Of a DNA stretch of 42,423 bases, positions 24,317 through 34,464 are shown piece by piece. Position numbers and translations under genes: made by a program. Every line of letters starts with the position of its first letter. Position 1 is the stretch's first letter. A model generated the notes under the pieces. That model saw nothing but the letters and a program-made list of their open reading frames with translations, had not been told where the DNA came from and did no database searches. Source of the stretch: an uncultured Nitrosospira sp. (GTDB taxonomy: Bacteria > Nitrospirota > Nitrospiria > Nitrospirales > Nitrospiraceae); NCBI GenBank assembly GCA_900696515.1, contig CAADGK010000120.1, forward strand, positions 1 through 42,423, read 5' to 3'.

Positions 24317-26101
24317 TTACAATCGTCTGAGATGGAACAGCGTGAGCCCTGTTTTGACCCTGGCTTTGGGCAAGATCGTCTTGTGCATGGCAAACGTGGG
24401 AAGGGCCGCCACCGACTCGCTCCAGCACACCTGCCACGGTTCCGATGCTAAGGCCGCCTGCAGCTCAACAGGTCCAACTACGAACGCATCGCCTCCCCGT
24501 CTCAGGGCACGGCCTGCCTTTGCGAGAGTTGTTCTCATCGTCATCGGCGAACCAAATGCGTCATAGGAGAACCAAAGATACAGAAGATCATGGGGACCAT
24601 GGCCGGCGCCCGGCTCTTCGGGGACCTCCTCGACCATCATGCGTATTCGTTGCAGCCAGTCCCATCGATTGATCTCCGCACACTGGGTCCAGAGCTGCTG
24701 CGCTTGACGCTGTGCATAGGCCCTATGGCGGACGCTCACTCGGTAGTCGCGTGGCCGGTCGAAGAGTACACAGGTGGAAATGACGGCATCCCCGTTCACG
24801 ATGAGCACGCGTTCCGCCAGAGACCGTATTCGACCGATTTCGCGGTCCTGCTCCCCCAGATCATCCAGATAGTCGGCAACAAACGGTTGGGCCGCGAGCT
24901 CACTAATCTCCTCATGGCCTTCCGGGTACAGAAGCACCGCGCCAAACGCTTCAGAAGGACGAACGCGCGGAGGCTCCGGCATAAACACCGCGCGCCAGTC
25001 GGCAGGACTCAGGGGTTTCTCCGGCGATAGCGACGTTCGAACGTGAAGACCGGCCGGCAACGGGACGATCGTTTCCTGCTCACGATCCTTGAGGATCATC
25101 TGATGGCCGTCGATCCGCAGACTGCGATCCAGGGGAAGCACGCGACGACCGAGCGGATTCACGTATGCCAAGCCTACCGTATCGGTGGCAAGGGTCGCCT
25201 TTTGCACAACTCCATCCCTTACGGTGACACAGACTCCTTGGCGTTTGTCAAAGTAGCGTACCGGAACATGGTCGGCCGGCATCCAGGTCACGACGTGTGA
25301 TTTCTCGGGATTCATGAAATCAACAAACGGATCCGCAGTCCCCGAAGAGCAAGGCGTGAAAAACGCGCTGAACAGCCGGAAGGCCGACTCGGACGGATAG
25401 GGAGGGATCCCGCGGTACCGTAGCGGTCTGGGTTCCGAACGCCCCCGTTGCTGATCGTCATACAGGCCGCGAATCAGTTCCAACACTGCGGAACCTGTCC
25501 CGGGTAGCAGCGACTTGAACAACTCCACGACCGGAAGAAAATCAATCTCCTCCCAATGCATGGCACCCATGCAGGACATAAAACGCGCGTTGTCAAACCC
25601 GCCATCATCCAACACAGACAAGGCATCTTTTCGCTGGCGGATCGTCGCCAGCCCGGTGGGATCAATGGCAACATCCTCATCGCGATAAAACCACCGGACC
25701 TCTTCGATCGGTACCCGCAAGGCCCTGGCGGCCATACCACGAAGATCCTCGGGAGTCGTTCGTTGCCAGTTCAGCCTCGTGGCCAGGTTCACCGTGGTTT
25801 CATTGACCAATCCCGCCGGCGTCACTCCGACCCAGCCCCCCCAATCGAGTTGCACTCGTGCGCGAGCCAGCGAGACCACTCCGTTTGCATTCGATTCCCA
25901 TTCGCACTCATGGAGGGGATGGCCTGCGGGATCGGCGGCGAGAAACCGCCGGCCGTCCGGCCGGTAAAAGACCAGGTGTCCGGTTGGCAACGTTTCTACG
26001 TATCCGCCGCCCTTATGGAAGGATTCCGCAAGCGCACGGGAGGAGTGAAATCGAAGATGACCGGGGGTGAACAGGGCACATGCGATGGGATCGGAGAACA
26101 T
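24317..26101 (-). CDS. Hypothetical protein with a methyltransferase-like C-terminal segment
   Basis: 594 residues. The start codon directly follows the proA stop (TGA-ATG) with GGGAG upstream, so it is co-translated with proA. The N-terminal two thirds is beta-rich and unrecognised (FYRPDGRRFLAADPAGHPLH, then WEEIDFLPVVELFKSLLPG). The C-terminal 100 residues (LLYLWFSYDAFGSPMTMRTT, AGRALRRGGDAFVVGP, then LFHLRRL) recall the end of a class I SAM-dependent methyltransferase fold, without a visible SAM-binding glycine motif. The function is unknown. Pairing with proA does not clearly imply a proline role. Confidence 0.8.
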   Translation of the reverse strand: MFSDPIACALFTPGHLRFHSSRALAESFHKGGGYVETLPTGHLVFYRPDGRRFLAADPAGHPLHECEWESNANGVVSLARARVQLDWGGWVGVTPAGLVNETTVNLATRLNWQRTTPEDLRGMAARALRVPIEEVRWFYRDEDVAIDPTGLATIRQRKDALSVLDDGGFDNARFMSCMGAMHWEEIDFLPVVELFKSLLPGTGSAVLELIRGLYDDQQRGRSEPRPLRYRGIPPYPSESAFRLFSAFFTPCSSGTADPFVDFMNPEKSHVVTWMPADHVPVRYFDKRQGVCVTVRDGVVQKATLATDTVGLAYVNPLGRRVLPLDRSLRIDGHQMILKDREQETIVPLPAGLHVRTSLSPEKPLSPADWRAVFMPEPPRVRPSEAFGAVLLYPEGHEEISELAAQPFVADYLDDLGEQDREIGRIRSLAERVLIVNGDAVISTCVLFDRPRDYRVSVRHRAYAQRQAQQLWTQCAEINRWDWLQRIRMMVEEVPEEPGAGHGPHDLLYLWFSYDAFGSPMTMRTTLAKAGRALRRGGDAFVVGPVELQAALASEPWQVCWSESVAALPTFAMHKTILPKARVKTGLTLFHLRRL

Positions 26102-27412
26102 TCACTCCCGGAGTTGGCCGCTCCCCAGAACCATGAACTTTGAACAGGTCAGCTCTTCCAACCCCATCGGACCCCGCGCATGGATCCGCGACGTGCTGAT
26201 CCCGATCTCGGCTCCGAGACCGAATTGATATCCGTCATTGAGGCGCGTGGACGCATTCACCAGCACCGCGCTCGCATCGACCTCTTTGAGAAAACGCATG
26301 GACCGCCCATAATCCGCCGTGACGATCGCTTCCGTGTGTCGTGATCCATATTGCGCGATGTGCTCCATCGCTTCATCCATGTTCTTGACGACTTTCACGG
26401 CCAACACGAGGTCCAGAAACTCTTTTCCGTAGTCCTGCTCACCGGCCGGTTTGGCCTCCGCAATCAGCTGACAGGTCTTGGGACACCCCCGGATTTCTAC
26501 ATGGGCGGTCCGTAAGCCGGTCGCCAGCGCCGGCAAAAACGTGCGCGCAATCGACTGGTGAACGAGCAGGGTTTCCATGGCATTGCAGGTTGAGGGTCGC
26601 TGCACTTTGGCATTGAGACAAATCGCTTCCGCCATGGCCAGGTCGGCTGCCGCGTCGACATAGATGTGGCAGACACCCGCATCATGCTTGACCACCGGAA
26701 TCGTCGAGTGTTCCGCAATAAGTTTCATGAGCGATTCCCCGCCACGGGGTATGATCAAGTCGATAGCCTGATCTTGCTTGAGCAAAACCGGCACGATCTC
26801 ACGATCGGCACGGTCGACGAATGTGATCGCACCCGGCGGGATACCGGCTTTTTGTGACGCATCGGACAGAATGGCCGCGATGGCCGTATTGGAATGAATC
26901 GCTTCGCTGCCGCCTCTCAATACACAGACGTTGCCCGACTTGAGACAGAGGGCGGCCGAATCAGCCGTCACATTCGGACGAGACTCATAAATGATTCCGA
27001 TGACGCCGATCGGGACACGAACCCGCCCCACCTGCATCCCGTTGGGTCTTGTCCACATGGCGGACATCATCCCCACCGGGTCCGGTAACTGCGCCACCTC
27101 ACGAATCCCGGCCGCCATCTCCTTGATCCGCTTGTCAGTCAACCGCAATCGATCAGCCATGGCCTTCGTGTCATTCGCCGTCCCGAAGGCCTCAAGGTCT
27201 CGTTGATTTGCCGCCGTCAATTCGTCCGACTTTGCTTCCAACGCCTCTGCCATGGCCAGAAGCGCTTGATTCTTGGTCGATGTCGGCAGTGCCGCAAGTC
27301 GTCTGGCAGCCTGTTTCGCCCTGGAAACCAGGTCGACGACATATGCCACCGTAGGCAATGGCTTGGCTTGTTCGCTGTCTGGTTCCGAAACAGTTTGACT
27401 CAGCGTTTCCAT
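26102..27412 (-). CDS. proA: Gamma-glutamyl phosphate reductase (glutamate-5-semialdehyde dehydrogenase)
   Basis: 436 residues, the usual ProA length apart from a slightly long N-terminus. It reduces gamma-glutamyl phosphate to glutamate-5-semialdehyde with NADPH, the second step of proline synthesis, in the cytoplasm. Signature segments are GVIGIIYESRPNVTADSAAL, CVLRGGSEAIHSN, the catalytic-Cys motif RPSTCNAMETLLVH (Cys276), YGSRHTEAIVT and ARGPMGLEELT. A promoter lies just upstream (27454-27483). The gene at 24317 follows without a gap. proB is not in the window. Confidence 0.97.
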   Translation of the reverse strand: METLSQTVSEPDSEQAKPLPTVAYVVDLVSRAKQAARRLAALPTSTKNQALLAMAEALEAKSDELTAANQRDLEAFGTANDTKAMADRLRLTDKRIKEMAAGIREVAQLPDPVGMMSAMWTRPNGMQVGRVRVPIGVIGIIYESRPNVTADSAALCLKSGNVCVLRGGSEAIHSNTAIAAILSDASQKAGIPPGAITFVDRADREIVPVLLKQDQAIDLIIPRGGESLMKLIAEHSTIPVVKHDAGVCHIYVDAAADLAMAEAICLNAKVQRPSTCNAMETLLVHQSIARTFLPALATGLRTAHVEIRGCPKTCQLIAEAKPAGEQDYGKEFLDLVLAVKVVKNMDEAMEHIAQYGSRHTEAIVTADYGRSMRFLKEVDASAVLVNASTRLNDGYQFGLGAEIGISTSRIHARGPMGLEELTCSKFMVLGSGQLRE

Positions 27413-27453
27413 ATCTATCTCTCACCGATGAGTGCGCACAGGGGAGGATGCAG

Positions 27454-27483
27454 ACAATACCGCGTGGACGAGAAAGAGGTCAA
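27454..27483 (-). promoter_or_regulatory. Sigma70-type promoter of proA
   Basis: TTGACC (27478-27483) and TATTGT (27454-27459) on the minus strand are spaced by 18 bases. This gives a short leader of about 35 bases before the proA ATG. Confidence 0.55.
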
Positions 27484-27786
27484 GCGTTCTAGGCTATGCG
27501 ATGTCCAGGGAACACTTCAATCAACTCACGTTCATTGGACTCATGGAAAGTTCAAGCAACCTCGGTCTCGTATCGCCTTCAAGCGTATGAAGCGCATCTC
27601 GCCCTGCGAGCAACTCAGGACCATGAGTCTATCGAGCGGTGAAACGTTGTTCGCCCGAGAGATGCGCGTAGTGAAGCACGAGAATACCACGGTGAGAGAC
27701 GATCTTCTTTCAACATCGTGCGGAAGTTTCCGATGCGATCTATGACCTTCACGTGCTCGAGGCACGACCAATTCCAAGATAGCGTT
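27484..27786. other. Intergenic region between uxs and the proA promoter, no gene seen
   Basis: It contains one short minus-strand frame without a ribosome-binding site or recognisable product. No strong hairpin or repeat was found. Confidence 0.5.
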
Positions 27787-28800
27787 TCAGCACCCGGCCA
27801 TGACCTTTCGAAAGTAGTGAATGGTCTTCACGAGCGCATCCTCTAACTCGACCCGAGGCTCCCACTCGAGAGCTAGCTTTGCCCGAGCAATATCGGGGCG
27901 CCTTACTTTCGGATCATCGGCCGGTAAGGGATGGTAGGTAATCTGACTTGACGAGCCGGTCAACTGCAGAATTTGCTTCGCAATCTCCAGCACGGTCAGT
28001 TCCCTTGGATTTCCGAGATTGACCGGATCATGGACACTGCTGGCTTGGTCGGCCTCCTGCTTTGTGAAAAACGATTTGCGGTCGGTTCGCTGCTCTGGGG
28101 TTTTGTCGGACTCCACCAAAAGCAGGGCCACGATACCGCGCACGATGTCATCGACATAACAAAAGCTTCTGGTCTGCATGCCGTCACCGTATACGGTGAG
28201 CGGCTTGCCCTGAATGGCTTGCACGATGAAATTGGAAACCACGCGGCCATCATTCGGTCTCATTCTTGGGCCGAACGTATTAAAAATACGTACGATTCTG
28301 GTGTCCATGCCATGATAGCGATGATAGGCCATCGTCATCGCCTCGGCAAAACGTTTGGCTTCATCATAGACGCCTCGGGGGCTGATGGGATTGACGTTTC
28401 CCCAATACGCCTCCGATTGCGGATTGACCAGCGGATCCCCATAGACTTCCGACGTACTTGCCAGGAGAAACCTTGCCCCCTTTTCCTTCGCCAAACCCAA
28501 TGCCTTGTGCGTTCCCAATCCGCCGACTTTCATGGTCGCAATCGGCATATCCAGATAGTCTTGGGGACTTGCAGGAGAGGCAAAATGCATGACCGCATCA
28601 AGCCGTCCTTCAACATGCACATAATCGCAGACGTTGTACTTCACAAACGCAAACAACTCATTCCCCATCAAATGGGCAATGTTCTCGATTTTTCCGGTAC
28701 TGAGATTGTCCATACTGATCACATGGTGCCCTAGTCCGACCAGAGACTCGGCCAAATGGCTCCCCAAAAACCCCGCTCCGCCTGTGATCAATATACGCAT
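27787..28800 (-). CDS. uxs: UDP-glucuronate decarboxylase (UDP-xylose synthase), extended SDR
   Basis: 337 residues. The Rossmann start [12 protein letters not shown] binds [12 protein letters not shown] (about 115-123) and the catalytic Tyr145-Lys149 pair in GVYDEAKR follow, then [21 protein letters not shown] and [10 protein letters not shown], all typical of UXS. The enzyme converts UDP-glucuronate to UDP-xylose for surface polysaccharide. Oddity: before the conserved PVNLGNP segment there is an insertion of about 20 residues ([20 protein letters not shown]) not usual in the family. A Shine-Dalgarno-like GGGGAACG lies upstream. With the 6-dehydrogenase at 39976 it suggests a nearby polysaccharide locus. 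Confidence 0.9.
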   Translation of the reverse strand: MRILITGGAGFLGSHLAESLVGLGHHVISMDNLSTGKIENIAHLMGNELFAFVKYNVCDYVHVEGRLDAVMHFASPASPQDYLDMPIATMKVGGLGTHKALGLAKEKGARFLLASTSEVYGDPLVNPQSEAYWGNVNPISPRGVYDEAKRFAEAMTMAYHRYHGMDTRIVRIFNTFGPRMRPNDGRVVSNFIVQAIQGKPLTVYGDGMQTRSFCYVDDIVRGIVALLLVESDKTPEQRTDRKSFFTKQEADQASSVHDPVNLGNPRELTVLEIAKQILQLTGSSSQITYHPLPADDPKVRRPDIARAKLALEWEPRVELEDALVKTIHYFRKVMAGC

Positions 28801-29132
28801 CTTTCACGTTCCCCTAGGTCGGTAATTACTTCCCCCAGCGGCTTGAGAACTTCTCTACGCACCCCCGCCGACAATGCATACTGAGCGGGCCATCAGCAGT
28901 AGGCCGCAGGTAAGTGCTTGGCCGAAATGAGAGCGCCGTAATGAACCGTCTCATCCGGAATTATGGTGTATTCATCACCACTGGAGCAGAGGTTCCATTT
29001 GGCCCAGCTCAGTACTTCCCCGGCATTCAAGCAATAGAAGCCCCGCCTACGTTCGTCTTGGCATACTCGAGCTCTCCGGCCCATATTATTCATGACGGTT
29101 CGTCGCGAAATCGCCAAGCCACGTCGTGAGAT

Positions 29133-29172
29133 GGTTCGACAGGCTCATCGTCCTAAGTAAGGTCGAAGGACC
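29133..29172. repeat. Imperfect palindromic intergenic element (GTTCGAC...GTCGAAG)
   Basis: GGTTCGACAGGCTCATCGTC is followed by CTAAGTAAGGTCGAAGGACC. The outer arms pair imperfectly. The words match a class of dispersed TTCGACAGGCTCA/GTCGAAGGAC elements found in many bacterial genomes. Copy number here cannot be judged from one window. Confidence 0.45.
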
Positions 29173-29304
29173 GGCACACGGAGCCTGGAGAACCCGAGGC
29201 GTGCTCGTGCAGGACGTCGAGGATTCAAGGGGCGAGCCCGCCGGATGAAGGCTCGTCGAAGCAACGGATCGCCGATCGCAATAGAAGTGTGCATGAATAC
29301 TATG

Positions 29305-29341
29305 GGCTAGTTCCGGTTTTCTTCAACCGCTAGGCTAGTTC
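29305..29341. repeat. Direct repeat GGCTAGTTC flanking a 5-bp hairpin at the operon end
   Basis: GGCTAGTTC at 29305-29313 and 29333-29341 brackets CGGTT-TTCTTC-AACCG (29314-29329), starting 2 bases after the last stop of the secretion operon. It is a possible weak terminator or target-site-like scar, with no T-tract. Confidence 0.35.
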
Positions 29342-29342
29342 G

Positions 29343-29876
29343 CTATGGTGTCCGTGCCGGTCCTGCACCAGGTGGGACGGCTGCTCCAAAGATTCCTCCT
29401 TGAGATGGATTGGGATGTTGAAAGACCCAATCGTAATGAGTCGGTTTGCCTTGGAAATGACGAACCACCAATGGAAAATTGTTCTGCTTGATGGGCTTGA
29501 GTTTACTTTTGCTCCGAACTCCCATCACTCCCCCCGTTGGGGCTCGTACGAGTTCCCATTCGCCATGACCCACCGGGTCGAGATACACCTTTCTGAGAAA
29601 CGGTTTAGGCGACCGCGTGAGCTCAGCCAACGAGTGCGGATAGATCTCACCCGGTGTAACCCTTCCCGCCTTTGCCGCCGCCGAATAGAGAGCCAATGCT
29701 GCTTGTATCTCTATGCCTTTGCTCAGTAAATCCATCTCGAGTTCCCGCTGTACCATCGTCTTCCACTGCTTCGCGGCGGCAGTCATGAGAAGCCCTATGA
29801 GGGTCACGGCCATCATGACCATCACGTAGGAAAACCCGCCCTCAGTCCTTCTCAACCATGTTGGAGAACACTGCAT
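29343..29876 (-). CDS. Pilin-like (pseudopilin) protein, last gene of the secretion operon
   Basis: 177 residues. The N-terminus has a short basic leader, then GG-FSYVMVMMAVTLIGLLMT, a class III prepilin signal with cleavage expected after Gly14. The usual Glu at +5 of the mature pilin is Met, as in some minor pseudopilins (GspK-like). The C-terminal part contains VYLDPVGHGEWELVRAP, seen in GspG/H-type folds, and a Pro/Gly-rich tail. It follows the PilP/GspC-like gene by 7 bases. It is probably a minor pseudopilin at the tip or priming complex. Confidence 0.8.
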   Translation of the reverse strand: MQCSPTWLRRTEGGFSYVMVMMAVTLIGLLMTAAAKQWKTMVQRELEMDLLSKGIEIQAALALYSAAAKAGRVTPGEIYPHSLAELTRSPKPFLRKVYLDPVGHGEWELVRAPTGGVMGVRSKSKLKPIKQNNFPLVVRHFQGKPTHYDWVFQHPNPSQGGIFGAAVPPGAGPARTP

Positions 29877-29883
29877 CCCTGGG

Positions 29884-30471
29884 TCACTCCTGAACCGCTC
29901 CCTCTTCCGATAACACGACCGTTCGCTCTGCCTGAGAGGCAGAGTCTCGCAACGTCACACTATCAGGGGTGATCTTTTTCAGCACGAGACGGTCGTCTAT
30001 ACGGTCACCGGCCTTGAGCACCAAGAGATCGTCATCCTTGCTGAGCACCGCCACCGGCTTGGTCCCCTGTGGCCATTCTCCCATACGCAGAAACCCCAGA
30101 TACCTGAACTGGCCTGCCTCCACAGCGCCCTCCTGTTCCGCAGGGGCCTCCGCAAAAGGCGCTTCCCCCGACTTCACGACGCCTTCATCAGAATTCGGAG
30201 GAAATGCCTCCTCACCAGCGGTCATTGCAAAAATATTCCGTGGCACTGGGTGCGGAGCGTCACGTTGGATCGCTGTTGCCGCGAGCAAGCTCAGGTTGAC
30301 ATGCAGCCCCCCCCCTCTTCCTTCCGGCTGACGGCCTCCTATCGCAGGACCTGTGATATTCGCCAGCGGAACACGCACCGGCTCTTCGAGCAGGTCCCAC
30401 TGCGAAACCGCCAACCCTGCCCACATCAGCATCAGCGAACCGGCCACCATCGCCTTCCGTTTGGTATCCAT
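29884..30471 (-). CDS. PilP/GspC-like inner-membrane linker protein
   Basis: 195 residues with one N-terminal membrane segment (about 8-24), a Pro/Ala/Glu-rich periplasmic linker (about 60-120), and a C-terminal beta domain (FRYLGFLRMGEWP, AVLSKDDDLLVLKAGDRIDD, SVTLRD) of the HR/PilP type that contacts the secretin. It would connect the inner-membrane platform to the GspD-like channel at 37418. It sits 2 bases after the PilO-like gene. The family assignment is by architecture and position. Confidence 0.75.
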   Translation of the reverse strand: MDTKRKAMVAGSLMLMWAGLAVSQWDLLEEPVRVPLANITGPAIGGRQPEGRGGGLHVNLSLLAATAIQRDAPHPVPRNIFAMTAGEEAFPPNSDEGVVKSGEAPFAEAPAEQEGAVEAGQFRYLGFLRMGEWPQGTKPVAVLSKDDDLLVLKAGDRIDDRLVLKKITPDSVTLRDSASQAERTVVLSEEGAVQE

Positions 30472-30473
30472 GG

Positions 30474-31046
30474 CTAATGGCTCGCCTCCTGTAGACCTCG
30501 CGTGTCATGACCTGCTCTCAGGTAGGTTGCTATCTTGATGGTCGAGGTCAGAGATTCGCCCGGTACGTCGCCACGTCTATTCAACTCCAGCCCCTCAATA
30601 AGCAACAACTCATCGGCGGTCTCCAGGTCATGAATGAATCGTCGAAGATCCTCGTACCGTCCATTCATCGCCCCTTGCAGCACCCCTTTGGTCGTATGGG
30701 CGACGGCAGTGGGCTCGGTCTTGTAGGACAGCGCCGGAAGAAGCACCCCTTCGCGCTTTGCCTCGTCTGAAATCCCTAATGCCAATGCACCGAAGTCGCG
30801 CTCATCAGGAAGCAACGTCCATACGCGAGTCAGATCTTTCGTGGCACTCTTTGCTTCTCGGTGATGCATCAGCGCCTGCCGTACGGTGACCCATTCTGTC
30901 TCAAGCGCTTGTCGTTTGGTTTGGAGCTCCTCCAGCCACAGATGATGCACGCCGATCAGCAGCGCGAACAGGCCCAACCCCATGCCGCCCCATGGAAGCA
31001 GCGGAGCAAAAGGATGCTGCAACAGGGCGGTCAGACGCTCTCTCAT
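30474..31046 (-). CDS. PilO/GspM-like platform protein
   Basis: 190 residues: one membrane helix (about 18-38), a helical coiled segment (LWLEELQTKRQALETEWVTV), then a ferredoxin-like domain (RYEDLRRFIHDLETADELLLIEGLEL), the PilO pattern. It is expected to pair with the PilN-like protein in the periplasm. The neighbouring genes are separated by only 2-3 bases. Confidence 0.82.
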   Translation of the reverse strand: MRERLTALLQHPFAPLLPWGGMGLGLFALLIGVHHLWLEELQTKRQALETEWVTVRQALMHHREAKSATKDLTRVWTLLPDERDFGALALGISDEAKREGVLLPALSYKTEPTAVAHTTKGVLQGAMNGRYEDLRRFIHDLETADELLLIEGLELNRRGDVPGESLTSTIKIATYLRAGHDTRGLQEASH

Positions 31047-31049
31047 TCT

Positions 31050-31679
31050 CTACGCTCCGGTTTGTCGGTACTGCACCGAAACATCGAATTCCACCAGCCC
31101 GCCTGCCCCAACTCGATGTTGAGCCAAGACCGGATCCTTGAACGTGGCGTGATTTTGGAGTCCAACCGTAAAAGCCGTGACATCCTCCAGGCTCACCGCG
31201 GTCCCAGTGAGTTGAACGGTCTTGCTGGGCTGATCGAGGCGAACGCTCGTGAGCGCGATGCGGGGAGGGACCGTCCGCTCCAATTCCGTCAGAAACGTGC
31301 TCCACGAAAAGATACGCTTCCCGATCAGTTGATTCGCCAGGTCAACCTCAGAGGACAATCGCTTCAAGGCACCCGACGACAGATCAATCCCCTCCTTGCT
31401 GGCCTCCGCCATAAGCGCATGATCCAACTGACGGACTCGTTCCAGTTCTGCTTCAATGATCCGACTCTCCTCGTAGACCACAACTCCTTGCCAGATGTTC
31501 CAGGCGATGCCCAAAATCAATCCGACACAGCCGCCGATCAACCATGTCCGACAAGATGCCACCCCTGCCCGATACCGGCTGGAAACATTGATTTCAAACT
31601 GCAGATCGGCGCAGCGCCGTGATCGAAGCGGCGCAAGAAATTGGCTAGGCCGTCTGCTCCCCACCCGGTTCACCGTCAT
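31050..31679 (-). CDS. PilN-like (GspL C-terminal) platform protein
   Basis: 209 residues: a cytoplasmic N-terminus with INVSSRYRAG, then one membrane helix (about 45-69) and a periplasmic domain (WSTFLTELERTVPPRIALTS, VQLTGTAVSLEDVTAFTVGL, QYRQTGA), typical of PilN/Fimbrial_PilN. The cytoplasmic tail should bind the PilM-like ATPase-fold protein encoded 1 base upstream. Confidence 0.82.
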   Translation of the reverse strand: MTVNRVGSRRPSQFLAPLRSRRCADLQFEINVSSRYRAGVASCRTWLIGGCVGLILGIAWNIWQGVVVYEESRIIEAELERVRQLDHALMAEASKEGIDLSSGALKRLSSEVDLANQLIGKRIFSWSTFLTELERTVPPRIALTSVRLDQPSKTVQLTGTAVSLEDVTAFTVGLQNHATFKDPVLAQHRVGAGGLVEFDVSVQYRQTGA

Positions 31680-31680
31680 G

Positions 31681-32676
31681 CTATGAGACCCCTGCTATCG
31701 CGGCCAGTGAGGCCATGCTGTGCTGACTCCCTCTCGATCCCCATCCAAGCGCCTCGATCGATTTCCAATCCAACTGTTGAACATCGAGTCGGAATGGCCC
31801 CTGAAGCTCATCCCGTAACGAAGCCACTTCCCCATCCCCACAAATCACTGCATGATCAATATCAAGAGAAGGATGCTGTTGCTGACAGACCTCGAGAGAA
31901 GCACGGCATTCGTCAAGAACCCTATTCCGTAGCTCGTCCGTGGCCAGGACTTCCGAGGCATCCACCCCCAACAATTTACAGCGGTAGAACATGATCTGCC
32001 CTCGTCGAAAGATCATGATCGTCAGCGATCGATCGAATACCGTGATCCATAACACATCGTGGCGCAGCCAATCGGCTCTCCGTGCAATCCGCTTCCAAAG
32101 ATTAACGAGTCGCAAGCTGGTGATCCCCACCTCGAAGGGAAGCAAGCCGACCGATTCACAGAGCGATTCGTATTGCCTGAGAACGGACTCTTGAATGGCT
32201 ACCGCCAGGACCGTGTATCCATACCCCGAACCCTCCTCCTGATTGCCGAACACCTGCGAGACGACCTTTGCGTTATTCACGGGAAAAATCTGCTCTTGCC
32301 CCAACCGCCAGCGGACCAATGCCTCGCGTTCCTCGCGTCGAGCCGGGACCTGCTCGAGGTGTAGTACCGCTGTTCGCACCGCCGTGTCGGGAAGCAAGAC
32401 CGCAATGCGCCGAGGAAGCTCGGACGAGGCAGCCACGCTCCCGCTGCGGTGCGTCCCTTCCAGCCCGGCCAAGTCACAAATCTGTGAAGCCAATGTCGAA
32501 GGGTGCGCGAGATTGTCCATTGTCGGTGAGGGTTTCACTGCTCCTGCGGGAAGGGAGAACATGCGGCATGTCTGACGAAGACGCCCGCCCCAATTTCTCT
32601 CGCGCGCCGCCCATCCGAGCGAGTCGGTGCCGAATTTTAAGCAGCATTGCGGCCGGCGCTTGCCCCATTCCCACAT
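31681..32676 (-). CDS. PilM-like actin-fold platform protein (GspL N-terminal-like)
   Basis: 331 residues from an ATG at 32676. The ribosome-binding site GAGGAAGGATAG is made of the last codons of gspE, whose stop lies 4 bases upstream, so translation is tightly coupled. Features of the actin/FtsA-like PilM family are the RRIAVLLPDTAVRTAVLHLE and REEREALVRWRLGQEQIFPV segments. Upstream in-frame ATGs would overlap gspE by more than 50 bases and are not preferred. Confidence 0.82.
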   Translation of the reverse strand: MWEWGKRRPQCCLKFGTDSLGWAARERNWGGRLRQTCRMFSLPAGAVKPSPTMDNLAHPSTLASQICDLAGLEGTHRSGSVAASSELPRRIAVLLPDTAVRTAVLHLEQVPARREEREALVRWRLGQEQIFPVNNAKVVSQVFGNQEEGSGYGYTVLAVAIQESVLRQYESLCESVGLLPFEVGITSLRLVNLWKRIARRADWLRHDVLWITVFDRSLTIMIFRRGQIMFYRCKLLGVDASEVLATDELRNRVLDECRASLEVCQQQHPSLDIDHAVICGDGEVASLRDELQGPFRLDVQQLDWKSIEALGWGSRGSQHSMASLAAIAGVS

Positions 32677-32680
32677 TTCG

Positions 32681-34408
<1,728 letters not shown>

Positions 34409-34464
34409 AGGGTAGTCCCTGACGCATGATCAACTTTCCCTTCACCCGGAACCTCCCTTTGACT

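Larger units (their letters stand above)
28801..29342. other. 542-base intergenic region with dispersed-repeat-like elements
   Basis: No convincing gene: a 74-codon minus-strand frame at 28893-29117 has no ribosome-binding site or family resemblance. The interval holds the imperfect dyad at 29133-29172 and a short direct-repeat/hairpin unit next to the secretion operon end. Confidence 0.5.

Noticed and set aside
27541-27777. 78-codon minus-strand frame between uxs and proA
   Set aside because: No initiation signal and an implausible composition; treated as non-coding.
28893-29117. 74-codon minus-strand frame
   Set aside because: No ribosome-binding site, no recognisable domain, and it lies in a repeat-bearing intergenic region.
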